This document shows, one piece after another, positions 16,676 to 25,605 of a DNA stretch of 64,000 bases (position 1 is the stretch's first letter; every line of letters starts with the position of its first letter). This DNA comes from CAWGGS01 sp046704745 (lineage in GTDB: Bacteria > Desulfobacterota > Desulfobulbia > Desulfobulbales > Desulfocapsaceae): contig JBJKRL010000024.1 in the NCBI GenBank assembly GCA_046704745.1, forward strand, positions 62,001-126,000, given 5' to 3'. Below the pieces are notes generated by a model, which searched no databases, was not told the origin of the DNA, and worked only from the letters and a program-made list of their open reading frames with translations. Position numbers and translations under genes: made by a program.

Positions 16676-18361
16676 CTATATCCTTGTAAGTTGCCGATAC
16701 CGTATCCTGTGCGGTTGATCTGCTTCTGTACCAAGGCGGGTCTTTTTCTCTTTTTCGTAATCTGAGTAATTACCTTCAAACCATACAACTTGCGAATTCC
16801 CTTCAAAAGCGAGGATATGGGTGGCAATACGATCAAGGAACCATCGGTCATGGCTGATGACAACCGCACAGCCACCAAAATTTTCCAAGGCTTCCTCGAG
16901 GGCTCGGAGTGTGTTCACATCCAGATCGTTCGTCGGCTCGTCGAGTAGGAGGACATTGCCACCTTCTTTCAGCATTTTTGCCATGTGGACTCTGTTGCGT
17001 TGCCCGCCCGAGAGAAGACCAACCTTTTTTTGCTGGTCAGTGCCTGAAAAATTGAATTTAGCCACATACGCACGGCTGTTGATTTCCTTTTTCCCAAGCC
17101 AGATAGTCTCCTGATTATCCGATATTGCCTGCCATATGGTTTGCTCGGGATCCAAGGCATCTCTTGTCTGATCAACGTAGGAGAGCTTGACTGTTTCTCC
17201 AATACGAATTATACCGCCATCCGGGCTTTCCTCGCCGGTGATTATCTTGAACAAAGTGGTTTTTCCGGCACCGTTAGGCCCTATCACACCAACGATACCT
17301 CCAGCCGGCAGAAAAAAATTCATATCATCGATCAAGATACGATCGCCAAAGCATTTCTGGATGTTTTTCGCTTCAATAACAAGCTTACCCAGACGTGGGC
17401 CGGGAGGGATAAATATTTCTAATTCTCTTGCCAGTTGTTCTGTTTCCTGCGACATTAATTTTTCATAGGAATTAATACGAGCTTTTGCCTTGCTGCGTCT
17501 TCCTTTGGGCGACATATTGATCCATTCCAATTCCCTTTGGAGTGTACGCCTTCGTTCACTTTCTTTCTTTTCCTGCTGGGCAAGGCGTTTCTCTTTTTGT
17601 TCAAGCCATGATGAGTAATTACCTTGCCAGGGGATACCGACACCACGGTCAAGTTCAAGTATCCATCCGGCAACATTGTCGAGAAAATATCGATCATGGG
17701 TTACGGCAATAACCGTTCCGGGATAAGATTGCAAATGATGTTCGAGCCATGAGACGGATTCCGCATCCAGATGATTAGTAGGTTCATCTAAAAGCAGAAT
17801 GTCTGGTTGTTTGAGTAGGATACGGCAAAGAGCGACCCTTCGCTTTTCACCTCCGGAAAGAATGTCACAAAAAGTATCGGACGGAGGACAGCGCAAGGCA
17901 TCCATGGCCATTTCCAGTCTGCTGTCAAGATCCCAGGCGGAGAGGGTGTCCAGTCTGTCCTGGACTTCAGCCTGCCTTTCAATAAGGGCCTGCATTTCAT
18001 CGTCCGTCATCGGTTCGGCAAATTTTTCATTGATGGTATTGAATTCTGCCAAAAGGTCAACTGTTTCCTTAACGCTTTCCTCAACAATCTGGCGGACTGT
18101 TTTTTGAGGATCAAGTGTCGGCTCTTGAGGAAGGTAATCGATTGTATGACCAGGTGATAATATGGTCTCCCCGTTGAATTCTGTGTCTATCCCTGCCAGG
18201 ATTCGCAACAAGGTGCTCTTGCCCGAACCGTTTAAACCGAGAACACCTATCTTTGCTCCATAAAAGTAAGATAATGAAATATCTTTTAATACCGGTTTAT
18301 TGTCATAATATTTACTGACTCTTATCATTGAGTAGATGATTTTTCTGTCGTCGCTGCTCAT
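16676..18361 (-). CDS. ettA: Energy-dependent translational throttle protein EttA (ABC-F ATPase)
   Basis: A ribosome-bound ABC-F ATPase that gates the first elongation step according to ATP/ADP ratio. Its 561 residues contain two ATPase cassettes: Walker A GLNGSGKST and GPNGAGKTT, signatures LSGGEKRR and LSGGQRNR, and Walker B/D-loop regions LLLDEPTNHLDAESV and LLLDEPTNDLDVNTL. The interdomain P-site tRNA linker contains the EttA-type MSPKGRRSKAKARI. FIPPGPRLG and DYLPQEP are also EttA-characteristic. It has no membrane segment. It stands alone between the Hpt gene (convergent) and a 484-bp gap. Confidence 0.95.
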   Translation of the reverse strand: MSSDDRKIIYSMIRVSKYYDNKPVLKDISLSYFYGAKIGVLGLNGSGKSTLLRILAGIDTEFNGETILSPGHTIDYLPQEPTLDPQKTVRQIVEESVKETVDLLAEFNTINEKFAEPMTDDEMQALIERQAEVQDRLDTLSAWDLDSRLEMAMDALRCPPSDTFCDILSGGEKRRVALCRILLKQPDILLLDEPTNHLDAESVSWLEHHLQSYPGTVIAVTHDRYFLDNVAGWILELDRGVGIPWQGNYSSWLEQKEKRLAQQEKKESERRRTLQRELEWINMSPKGRRSKAKARINSYEKLMSQETEQLARELEIFIPPGPRLGKLVIEAKNIQKCFGDRILIDDMNFFLPAGGIVGVIGPNGAGKTTLFKIITGEESPDGGIIRIGETVKLSYVDQTRDALDPEQTIWQAISDNQETIWLGKKEINSRAYVAKFNFSGTDQQKKVGLLSGGQRNRVHMAKMLKEGGNVLLLDEPTNDLDVNTLRALEEALENFGGCAVVISHDRWFLDRIATHILAFEGNSQVVWFEGNYSDYEKEKKTRLGTEADQPHRIRYRQLTRI

Positions 18362-18845
18362 CGTTAATCTTGTGTCCGAGAAAAGTAATGTTAAGAAAAC
18401 AATGCCTCTGATTTTATCTCAAGTGAGTGACCAGGTCCGTAAAATTAAAGACAGCCTTAAATAGGGACCCTAATGTTTAAAGAAATACTGTACTCTGGAA
18501 TTAGAAAAAAAAAAAGGAATGTTAGCTGCTGGGAACATTTGGACGCTTGTGAAAATATATCTGAATACCATTAATGTTCAGGTACTGATCCAGGGAGTGA
18601 ACTATTCGTTTCTCGTGATGGCGTAAACCCATCCCTTGGGGCTACGCTCATGCAGCCCAGGATTCAAAGACGAAAAACGGCAGCTTTTCCTCTTCCCTTC
18701 AGATAGGAAGAGTTCCAACGGCAACCAGAAAAATATATTAAAGAAATAAAAAAAGACGCCGATAGATGTAAGGAGATAATTCGTCTAACACCGGATCAAG
18801 GAAGATCCGTAGACGTGTACCAAACAATGCCAAGGAGGGCCTGCA
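18362..18845. other. 484-bp intergenic region with predicted secondary structure
   Basis: No gene was found between the divergent ettA and the EF-hand-like gene. At about 18618-18665 the + strand can form GATGG/CCATC and GGGCT/AGCCC hairpins close together, and 18792-18809 forms CGGATC/GATCCG. GGAGG at about 18834 is the Shine-Dalgarno of the following gene. No known riboswitch class was recognised. Confidence 0.45.
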
Positions 18846-19952
18846 ATGAAAATAGATGAATCCGCAATTCAACTTTATTCCCACCACGCATCTTTTGAGA
18901 AAAACGAGAAAAATGAAACATTAACCGTTTGGCGAACAAATGGTGGACGTCGGACTGTAACTCATGACGGAAAAGAGAAAAACGATCTTGAATCATTGAA
19001 AAACATCTTATCTGATCAATCTGTCAAGGTTACATTGTCGGATGAGGCCAAAAAACTCAAGGCCGCTCAACAGGAAACAGACCCGGCCTCCGGACAGACC
19101 GACATGATGTCCGATTTGAACTTAAGGATTTTGCAAATAATGATCGAACGTATTACAGGGAGAAAAATCCAGAGTACAGATCTCGAAAGAATTTTGGCCG
19201 GTATGGAAGGAAAAACTCAAATCCCGTCGGCGGAAGGTGCGGGAAACTCAGCCATACACCAAGCAAACAATGCGCAACAGACTCCCGGCGTTGGGTTAAT
19301 CTACCAGGAGGAACAATCACATTTTGAATCAGAATCAATTAACTTTACAGCCCAGGGGAAAATAGTCACTCAGGACGGCAAAGAAATAAATTTTTCAACT
19401 CAGCTCGTAATGAATAGGGAGGTATACACCGAGCGGAATCAAACAATCAAAATGGGTGAAGCGCTTAAAGATCCACTGGTTATTAATTTTAACGGCACGG
19501 CCGCTCAGCTTACTCAAACAAAATTTTCTTTTGACCTCAACGCAGACGGGACTGCTGAACAGATGGCATTTGTTAATCCCGGAAGCGGCTTTCTTGCCTT
19601 AGATAAAAACGGTGACAATAAAATAAATGACGGTTCCGAACTCTTTGGTCCCAGTACCGGCAGCGGTTTTGACGAGCTATCAGCCTATGATAGCGACGGA
19701 AATAATTGGATAGATGAAAATGATCCTGTTTTCAATCAGCTCCGTGTTTGGACCAAAGATGCCAATGGGCAAGATACGCTTACTACACTTGCGCAATCAG
19801 GGGTCGGCGCCCTCTATCTTGGTAATGTGGCAACTCCCTTTTCAGTTAAAAATGGTGCAAACGAGTTGGTTGGTCAGCTGCAGTCCACAGGGATTTTTGT
19901 GCAGGAGAATGGCCAAGTCGGAACTCTGCAGCAGGTTGATTTGGTAACCTAA
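18846..19952 (+). CDS. Conserved protein with EF-hand-like calcium-binding segments
   Basis: A 368-residue protein of unknown role. Residues 1-210 are polar with no recognised domain. The C-terminal half has two EF-hand/dockerin-like loops, DKNGDNKINDGSE (about 252-264) and DSDGNNWIDENDP (about 281-293), in a block of the form 'FLALDKNG...ELFGP...DELSAYDSDG...QLRVW' that recurs in deltaproteobacterial and type I-secreted proteins. It ends GTLQQVDLVT. No signal peptide is seen, so export, if any, would be by a type I or other leaderless route. Start ATG 18846 has GGAGG 7 nt upstream. Metal binding is inferred from the loops. Confidence 0.75.
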   Translation: MKIDESAIQLYSHHASFEKNEKNETLTVWRTNGGRRTVTHDGKEKNDLESLKNILSDQSVKVTLSDEAKKLKAAQQETDPASGQTDMMSDLNLRILQIMIERITGRKIQSTDLERILAGMEGKTQIPSAEGAGNSAIHQANNAQQTPGVGLIYQEEQSHFESESINFTAQGKIVTQDGKEINFSTQLVMNREVYTERNQTIKMGEALKDPLVINFNGTAAQLTQTKFSFDLNADGTAEQMAFVNPGSGFLALDKNGDNKINDGSELFGPSTGSGFDELSAYDSDGNNWIDENDPVFNQLRVWTKDANGQDTLTTLAQSGVGALYLGNVATPFSVKNGANELVGQLQSTGIFVQENGQVGTLQQVDLVT

Positions 19953-20566
19953 TACCCATCTAAGAAAAAAATGTAATACCCGTTGACTTTGCCGATCAAT
20001 TCATAAGTTTCCGGATAGGGTGCGGGCTGGTCAAAATCAAGAGATTTGGTGTTGTCCCCGGCATTCCACGCTGAAAGAACGAGATCCAATTTCCCATTAT
20101 ATTTCATGATATATTTGGAAATAAGATAACAAGTTAGAAGAATATTGATCCTAGGATCAAAAAGATCCTTCCGACATAAATTCAGGAGCCGGTATCTGTC
20201 AACAGATTTAAACCGGAAATTAGAATGAGCAAGCTCAGATGCTGCTTGTTTTCCGGTTGAATAAAGGATTTGGCTCAACCCTAGAGCATTTTTAACAGAG
20301 ACGGCTTTGGGATTACCTGAAGATTCGGCAAGAATCAAGGCCCTGATAAAATCGGGGCTGATTTTAATGTGTGGACGAAAATAGCCTATGCTCGAATAAT
20401 ACTCAATCAATGAGTCATATTTGGATATTTGGGCAAGGCTCTCTTCCGGGATGGTTGTGTGAAGGTACTTTTTGATAGAGGCTTTAAGGCCACATATACC
20501 ATTCAAAGAGGATGCTAAAACAAGGCAGAAGGTAAAAATGAGTGCCCGATAATTCAGCATCGGCAT
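19949..20566 (-). CDS. Exported lytic transglycosylase (SLT domain)
   Basis: About 205 residues. An N-terminal signal segment (ALIFTFCLVLASSLNGICG) is followed by an SLT-type lysozyme-like domain with catalytic Glu in ALILAESSGNPKAVS, then GLSQIL, NILLTCYLISKYI and SAWNAGDN. Such enzymes cleave peptidoglycan glycan strands to 1,6-anhydro products in the periplasm. I place the start at ATG 20566 (or ATG 20560): the longer frame up to 20743 is antisense-style noise within the aminopeptidase gene. The start overlaps the end of the upstream aminopeptidase gene, so the two are co-transcribed. Confidence 0.85.
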   Translation of the reverse strand: MPMLNYRALIFTFCLVLASSLNGICGLKASIKKYLHTTIPEESLAQISKYDSLIEYYSSIGYFRPHIKISPDFIRALILAESSGNPKAVSVKNALGLSQILYSTGKQAASELAHSNFRFKSVDRYRLLNLCRKDLFDPRINILLTCYLISKYIMKYNGKLDLVLSAWNAGDNTKSLDFDQPAPYPETYELIGKVNGYYIFFLDGY

Positions 20567-21867
20567 GTCTCTTGGGGAAGTTTTTGCCTGGTTAAAAAAT
20601 GAAGAATTGTTTGGTAAAGAAGGAAAGGGTCCAAGCTCCCGGTTAACTCGCGTATGGAATGCATAGCTAAGGTGGGGGCTCCGACATCGACAGTTTGAAT
20701 TCCTAGTCGGGAAGAAATGATAGGACCGATTGTACTGCCGCAAACCATGTCGTTTCTCATTACAAAGTCCTGAGTCTCTACTCCAATTTCATTTGACAAC
20801 ATTTGAAAGACGGCTCTCGTGAAACTATTGCTGGCATATCGTTGACCGGCATTAATTTTGATCACGGGGCCATGGTTGAGACGTATTTGATGCGAAGGGT
20901 CGGATTTTTCTTGATAGTTCGGATGGACTGCATGGGCATTGTCCATGGAAATAAAAAATGATTTGCTTTCACAGATTCTTCTGGAAATCGGATCCGGGAC
21001 AATTCTTTCCATAATGGATGTGGGCAGGGAACCATGGGCTCCTGCGGTGGACGTGGAGCCTATCTCTTCATGGTTGTTACAGATAAACATACGATTCACG
21101 TTTCCTTTTGCCTCAAGCATTGAGATCATTCCGACAAAGCAACTCAAAAGGTTGTCCAAACGTCCGGCGCTGATGAATTCGTTTTTTAATCCAATGAGAG
21201 CTGGAGGTTGAAGGTCATAACAAAACATGTCGTAGCCAAGAACCTCTATTTCATCTATTGCTTTTTGCTCTTGAGAAATTTGTGTTGCAATTACTTTGCT
21301 AAAGACGGGTAGTTGATCATTTACAATCTGTGAAAGTATCGGAGTGAGATGCTTTTGAGCATTGAGCGAACGATTCTTGTTAACATCACGATCAAGGTGA
21401 ATGGCAAGACTCGGAATAGAAAGCAATGGACGACGAAAATCAACCAGGAATACTTTTAATGTACCGTCTTTCATCTTACAACAAGCACGTCCCGCAACCG
21501 AAAGATCCCTGTCAAACCATGGATTGAGCAGGGCGCCGCCGTAAATCTCCACACCGAGTTGATGATAATCAAGTGACTTGATTTCTGGTAAAGGTTTAAT
21601 TTGAAGACAGGGGCTGTCACTGTGTGCACCTATGATTCGAAAACCTTTTTCTGCCGGATCGGCTTGCAGGTGAAATGCAACAAGGGCGCCGTCATCACGA
21701 ACAATAAAATAGGAGTTACCTGTTTTAAGTTCCCACTTTTCCTGTTCAAAAAGTTGATGATAACCCCGCTTTCGAAAACGTTCGGCCATATTGGAGACCG
21801 CATGGAAAGGGCTTGAAGATAGAGTTAAAAAGTCAAGAAAACCGGTAGTAAATGGATGTTCTTTCAT
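20554..21867 (-). CDS. apeB: M18 family metallo-aminopeptidase (probable aminopeptidase 2)
   Basis: A cytoplasmic dinuclear-zinc aminopeptidase of about 437 residues. Family motifs are GAHSDSPCLQIKP (zinc His/Asp), GRLDNLLS (bridging Asp), NNHEEIGSTSTAGAHGS (catalytic Glu pair), SMDNAHAVHPNYQEKSDP and the C-terminal LAMHSIREL histidine. The start is set at ATG 21867, giving MKEHPFTTGFLDFL; the open frame extends to a TTG at 21903, but neither has a strong Shine-Dalgarno. Its stop lies inside the start of the transglycosylase gene. Confidence 0.92.
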   Translation of the reverse strand: MKEHPFTTGFLDFLTLSSSPFHAVSNMAERFRKRGYHQLFEQEKWELKTGNSYFIVRDDGALVAFHLQADPAEKGFRIIGAHSDSPCLQIKPLPEIKSLDYHQLGVEIYGGALLNPWFDRDLSVAGRACCKMKDGTLKVFLVDFRRPLLSIPSLAIHLDRDVNKNRSLNAQKHLTPILSQIVNDQLPVFSKVIATQISQEQKAIDEIEVLGYDMFCYDLQPPALIGLKNEFISAGRLDNLLSCFVGMISMLEAKGNVNRMFICNNHEEIGSTSTAGAHGSLPTSIMERIVPDPISRRICESKSFFISMDNAHAVHPNYQEKSDPSHQIRLNHGPVIKINAGQRYASNSFTRAVFQMLSNEIGVETQDFVMRNDMVCGSTIGPIISSRLGIQTVDVGAPTLAMHSIRELTGSLDPFLLYQTILHFLTRQKLPQETCRC

Positions 21868-21928
21868 GTTGGCCGTACGGACAAACAATAAAATAAAGAG
21901 CAAGAAAAGGTTAAAAGACGCTGGTATC

Positions 21929-22681
21929 TCAGGACAGGGAGTGCATATACTGATATGCTTTTATCATTATCTGCCTGTTATTGCCAGAGGATAATCCTGT
22001 GGTTCCAGAGGGGGATATGTTTAAAGAGGAGGATGAGGAGTTTTGTTCGTTAGTGTTTGATTTAGAGCTGTGTGAGATGTTGGCAGCTGTCTTTTCACTT
22101 TGTTGAACTTGAAGTTCATGCATGGCCTTGAGCTCTTTTGTTGACGCCTCAGCTGCGATTTGTATGTCGGCGGAAGAGGGATCGGCAGGTGCCAAGGCTG
22201 CTCTTCTAATGGTTTCCATTTTTTGAATAGTTGCCGAAGGAGAGTTTGCATCCGATACATCGATCGGCACTTCACCACCCACTGCATATCGTACACCGTC
22301 GGGGCCGATCTGATAGGTATAAGAAGCTCCTCCTGTTGCATAGCGTCCGGCAACCGCTAGGTGTGCTTGTTCATGCGCCCTGACATCGGCATCTCTTCTT
22401 TTTAGCTGTTGAATCTCGGCAAGTTGTTGTGCACTCAGAGTATTGTTTCTTGAGCTTGAGGTTTGTGCCGGTGTTCCTGTAGCATCTTTTACGGTTGCAG
22501 GGTTTTTAGCGGACTGTTCTTTCCCTTGATCTGATATTGCAACCTGATCTTTTCCTCGTGAGGTATTTTGTCTGGAGGAGGGGAACGTATCTCTTTCCGT
22601 TGGAACTCCTGCGGAAATACCAGGTATTCCGGAAAACTGCCGATTGATGAGGGCGTTATAAGGAGATGAAATATCGATCAT
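21929..22681 (-). CDS. Putative metalloprotease, SprA-related (CJM1_0395-like) family
   Basis: A 250-residue protein with low-complexity, Ser/Asn/Gln-rich ends and a conserved core (about 85-180). The core contains LKRRDADVRAHEQAHLAVAGRYATGGASYTYQIGPDGVRYAVGGEVPIDVS. The HEQAH sequence matches the HExxH zinc-protease motif that gives the family its name. No signal peptide is evident. Function is not established for the family; catalysis is inferred from the motif. It lies upstream of the aminopeptidase gene on the same strand, 61 bp away. Confidence 0.8.
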   Translation of the reverse strand: MIDISSPYNALINRQFSGIPGISAGVPTERDTFPSSRQNTSRGKDQVAISDQGKEQSAKNPATVKDATGTPAQTSSSRNNTLSAQQLAEIQQLKRRDADVRAHEQAHLAVAGRYATGGASYTYQIGPDGVRYAVGGEVPIDVSDANSPSATIQKMETIRRAALAPADPSSADIQIAAEASTKELKAMHELQVQQSEKTAANISHSSKSNTNEQNSSSSSLNISPSGTTGLSSGNNRQIMIKAYQYMHSLS

Positions 22682-22860
22682 TTCAATCTTGGCCCAAGAA
22701 TAATTGAATAGACTAGAGGTAATTTTAAAGCATCATAAAAGAAAAATCAATCCAAGCATTCAGCCTCAAAGACGGGGAAGCGGGAAGGAACATCTTTTGG
22801 TAGAAGATTTTTTTATTGAAAAGGTAGAAGTTTTTAAGCAGCTCTTTTATATTTTCACTA

Positions 22861-23076
22861 GAGCCACTTGCAAAAAGGTTTTCTCGGAGTCTCGCCGGCT
22901 CGCTTACCGGCCTAACATCTGCATTATACTCAAAATTTTATCCTCTGAGGTAAGCACCCTCAGGGTATAAACTTCGACTCCGATACCACTTATATGCCTG
23001 CGGTAAAATTTTTCGCATGCCTTGATTCTTAACCGGTAAGCGTAGACTCCGAGAATCCTCATTTTGCAAAAGGCTC
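22861..23076. repeat. MITE-like inverted-terminal-repeat element, copy 1 (216 bp)
   Basis: Starts GAGCCACTTGCAAAA and ends TTTTGCAAAAGGCTC, i.e. imperfect terminal inverted repeats extending about 45 bp with gaps (CTCGGAGTCT and CGCTTACCGG are shared by both ends). It is flanked by ACTA on both sides, a possible 4-bp target duplication. It is non-coding, has internal palindromes, and is the reverse complement of copy 2 at 62868-63100. A 17-bp internal segment of copy 2 is missing. Confidence 0.85.
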
Positions 23077-23099
23077 ACTAAAGAGAGTTTATAAGATAT

Positions 23100-24104
23100 T
23101 TATTGTTGGAAAAGATTTCCCAAACTCCCTAAGACCGATCCTTCTCCGGTAGTTGAATAACCGGCATTATTTTGCGGCGCTGCCTGGAAAATTCTACCGG
23201 CCAGTCTCGAGAACGGTAGTGATTGCAACCAGACGTGTCCAGGCCCGCGGACTGTGGCAAAAAAGAAACCTTCACCACCGAAAATTGCGGATTTGACCCC
23301 ACCAACAAACTCGATATCGTAATTGACGGTTTGGGTAAGGGCCACGAGGCATCCAGTATCTACTCTCAGAGACTCGCCGGCTTTCAATTCTCTTTCGATT
23401 ATGGTTCCGCCGGCATGAACAAAGACAAGACCGTCGCCTTCAAGTTTTTGCATAATGAAACCTTCACCGCCGAAGAGGGCCGTGCCGATCTTTTTTTGGA
23501 ATTCCACGCCGATTGCAACCCCTTTTGCCGCACAGAGAAAAGCATCTTTCTGACATATCAACTTTTGGTTATACTTTTTTAAATCAAGTGGGATGATTTT
23601 CCCGGGATATGGTGCGGCAAAGGCGACCTTACCCTTTCCTCGACCCTTGAAGGTAAAGACCGTCGTGAAGAGACTCTCACCAGTAATCAATCGTTTCCCT
23701 GCCCCGAGCATTTTATCGAAAAAGCCGCCCTTTTCTGAAGCATAACTGCCGTCACCAAAAACGGTTTCCATCTGAACGGCATCAGACATGTACATCATGG
23801 CACCAGCCTCCGCTACAGCACTTTCTTCAGGATCGAGTTCGATTTCAACAAATTGCATTTCATTGCCGAAGACTTCAAAATCAATTTCATGGGCTAGCGA
23901 ACCTTCCAGATGAGGAGGCGTTAGCACCTGAATATTTGATTGTCTGAGTGCTGGAACTTGAGAGATAGGAAGCCAGTCGGCAAAACCTTGACGCCACACA
24001 AGGGTATCTTGGGTGTATTCCCCACGTTGTAAGAGTTGTTGTATATGTGTTTGCGGAAAAGGTCCCTGTTGCTGTCCGTTGATAGCTACATACCAGGTAT
24101 TCAT
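23100..24104 (-). CDS. GYF_2 domain plus AIM24-type (TIGR00266) protein
   Basis: About 334 residues. The N-terminus (1-60) is a GYF_2-like domain, WYVAINGQQQGPFPQTHIQQLLQRGEYTQDTLVWRQGFADWLPI. From about 75 the sequence is an AIM24/TIGR00266 beta-rich domain (EIDFEVFGNEMQFVEIELDPEESAVAEAGAMMYM, GEGFIMQKLEGDGLVFVHAGG, GGVKSAIFGGEGFFFATVRGPG). Function in bacteria is unknown. Start: ATG 24104 with GAGG 10 nt upstream; a GTG at 24110 in frame is the alternative. The adjacent upstream gene is on the same strand. Confidence 0.8.
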   Translation of the reverse strand: MNTWYVAINGQQQGPFPQTHIQQLLQRGEYTQDTLVWRQGFADWLPISQVPALRQSNIQVLTPPHLEGSLAHEIDFEVFGNEMQFVEIELDPEESAVAEAGAMMYMSDAVQMETVFGDGSYASEKGGFFDKMLGAGKRLITGESLFTTVFTFKGRGKGKVAFAAPYPGKIIPLDLKKYNQKLICQKDAFLCAAKGVAIGVEFQKKIGTALFGGEGFIMQKLEGDGLVFVHAGGTIIERELKAGESLRVDTGCLVALTQTVNYDIEFVGGVKSAIFGGEGFFFATVRGPGHVWLQSLPFSRLAGRIFQAAPQNNAGYSTTGEGSVLGSLGNLFQQ

Positions 24105-24157
24105 ATTCACTCATCCTCTTTCACGGTTGTTATGCTGGGAATGCTCGGTTGTAATCA

Positions 24158-25228
24158 TCATTGATATTTTTCTTTTAAATCATAAAGTTTATCAAGGTAT
24201 TGGTTTTTTAATTTAAGTTGGTTGCCGCTATTCTCCATCTCAGATATCAAGGAATCGACAGCCTTTTTTATCTGGATGCCATCGCGATTTTTCAATTCTC
24301 TATTTGCCTTATCAATTACAAGAATCCCGTAATAACTTACAGTCATTCTTGAGTTGGAATCTCTTCTGAAAAGATACAACCTCCCTCCCATGGTATTAAG
24401 AAAAAATCCGGCATAATCATAGATTGAATAAGGGGGGGCCTGGATTGAAAAACTTTTCTCAAGACAGTTTGGAAATTGGGTAAGATCATAAAAATCGGAG
24501 AGAGTATTTTCTATGTAGGGTTTTTCTTTGTCGAGAATCGTCTTTATGATAATGATGTTGTTTTTACCTATAACTCTATAAAAATGTGCAGTGTTTTTAA
24601 GAACAGTAAAAAGATCGTCTGTTTCTCTTGTAATAACGGGAGGATTATCAAGAAGCTTCTGGATGAGTTCACTGAAGTAAACACGGCTTTTTTTCTTTAA
24701 ATGGAATGCTTGAATATAAGGTTCGCTATCAAGATGAGCATAGAAAGCGTTGATTTTATCGGCAGCCTGTTGACAACTTTCGGAGCTGCCTGAAAGGGTT
24801 GCCTGGAGAGTATTTTCTCCGGATAAGGGGGAGTGAGCGAGGTTTGGTGAGGTGGAGGAAGAAGGAGATGTTCCCGACATCGTCGGTTTTGCCGTTGTGC
24901 CGGTATTATTATTCTCCTGTGAATTCGAAGCAATCTGATTGTTCTGTGTTTGACCTGGGTTTGTATTTGGAGATGAAGCTTCTCCCACAGTCTCTTGGGG
25001 TTTCTTCTCAAGATTCCGGTTGGTTTCTGAAAATGTCCGGGTTATTTTCTGCCATAAATTTAGATGGGTTCCAGCCCGGTTAGACGAACCGTTACTTTCA
25101 TCTTGTTTGGTTGCGATGAAAAAGAGGAGCCCCACAACAAGAATAAGTAAAATGGGGAGGAGCAGGAATGGCGTTTTCCTCCTTTTCTTTCGAGCAGGTC
25201 GATTTTCTTTCTGGTTTTCCTGTTTCAT
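24158..25228 (-). CDS. Single-pass membrane protein of unknown function
   Basis: 356 residues. A basic N-terminus (PARKKRRKT) precedes one transmembrane helix (FLLLPILLILVVGLLFFIA, about 20-39), then a Ser/Asn/Thr/Gln-rich disordered linker (about 45-145) and a folded C-terminal region (about 150-356) with Cys151 and Cys257 or nearby residues. The topology is N-in with a periplasmic domain. I do not recognise the C-terminal domain. It is encoded directly upstream of the AIM24-type gene, separated by 47 bp, and probably co-transcribed. Confidence 0.7.
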   Translation of the reverse strand: MKQENQKENRPARKKRRKTPFLLLPILLILVVGLLFFIATKQDESNGSSNRAGTHLNLWQKITRTFSETNRNLEKKPQETVGEASSPNTNPGQTQNNQIASNSQENNNTGTTAKPTMSGTSPSSSTSPNLAHSPLSGENTLQATLSGSSESCQQAADKINAFYAHLDSEPYIQAFHLKKKSRVYFSELIQKLLDNPPVITRETDDLFTVLKNTAHFYRVIGKNNIIIIKTILDKEKPYIENTLSDFYDLTQFPNCLEKSFSIQAPPYSIYDYAGFFLNTMGGRLYLFRRDSNSRMTVSYYGILVIDKANRELKNRDGIQIKKAVDSLISEMENSGNQLKLKNQYLDKLYDLKEKYQ

Positions 25229-25605
25229 TGATGATGATTAGATAGAGTGGTTGGTTGATGCTTCAGCTTCAACGGCAGTTTGAACAAGATTACTTCAAAG
25301 TATAGTGGATGTCACGAAGGTTTTACTGAAAATAGTATTCACGATTTTCTCGTAAAAAGTAACTTAAATTCGAACAGAAATAATTGAATTGAAAATTATT
25401 ATTTTCGCAGAGTCTTGAAATTGAATGGCTATTCACTTCCCTGGACCAATTTCACATAAATACGATGGTTTTTCTACTTGACTACCTATCTTTAAGGAAC
25501 TATTCTAGGTCGTCAAATTTGAGATTATCCGCGTCATTGTGAACTGTATAAAAAAACGTGTTATTCATTCCAAATTAACCATTATTTTTATGGAGGGAAA
25601 AGATC
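25229..25605. other. Divergent intergenic region before ppaC
   Basis: 377 bp, AT-rich, no gene. It contains the ppaC promoter candidate. At 25422-25435 TGAATGGCTATTCA is an imperfect match to the FadR-like palindrome at 13516; its inner four bases differ. Confidence 0.5.
25478..25506 (+). promoter_or_regulatory. Candidate sigma-70 promoter of ppaC
   Basis: TTGACT (25478-25483), 17 bp, TATTCT (25501-25506), about 100 bp upstream of the ppaC start. Prediction by eye. Confidence 0.45.

Noticed and set aside
20567..20743. N-terminal extension of the transglycosylase frame
   Set aside because: It lies wholly inside the aminopeptidase gene in another frame, lacks a signal sequence and starts before the visible signal peptide.
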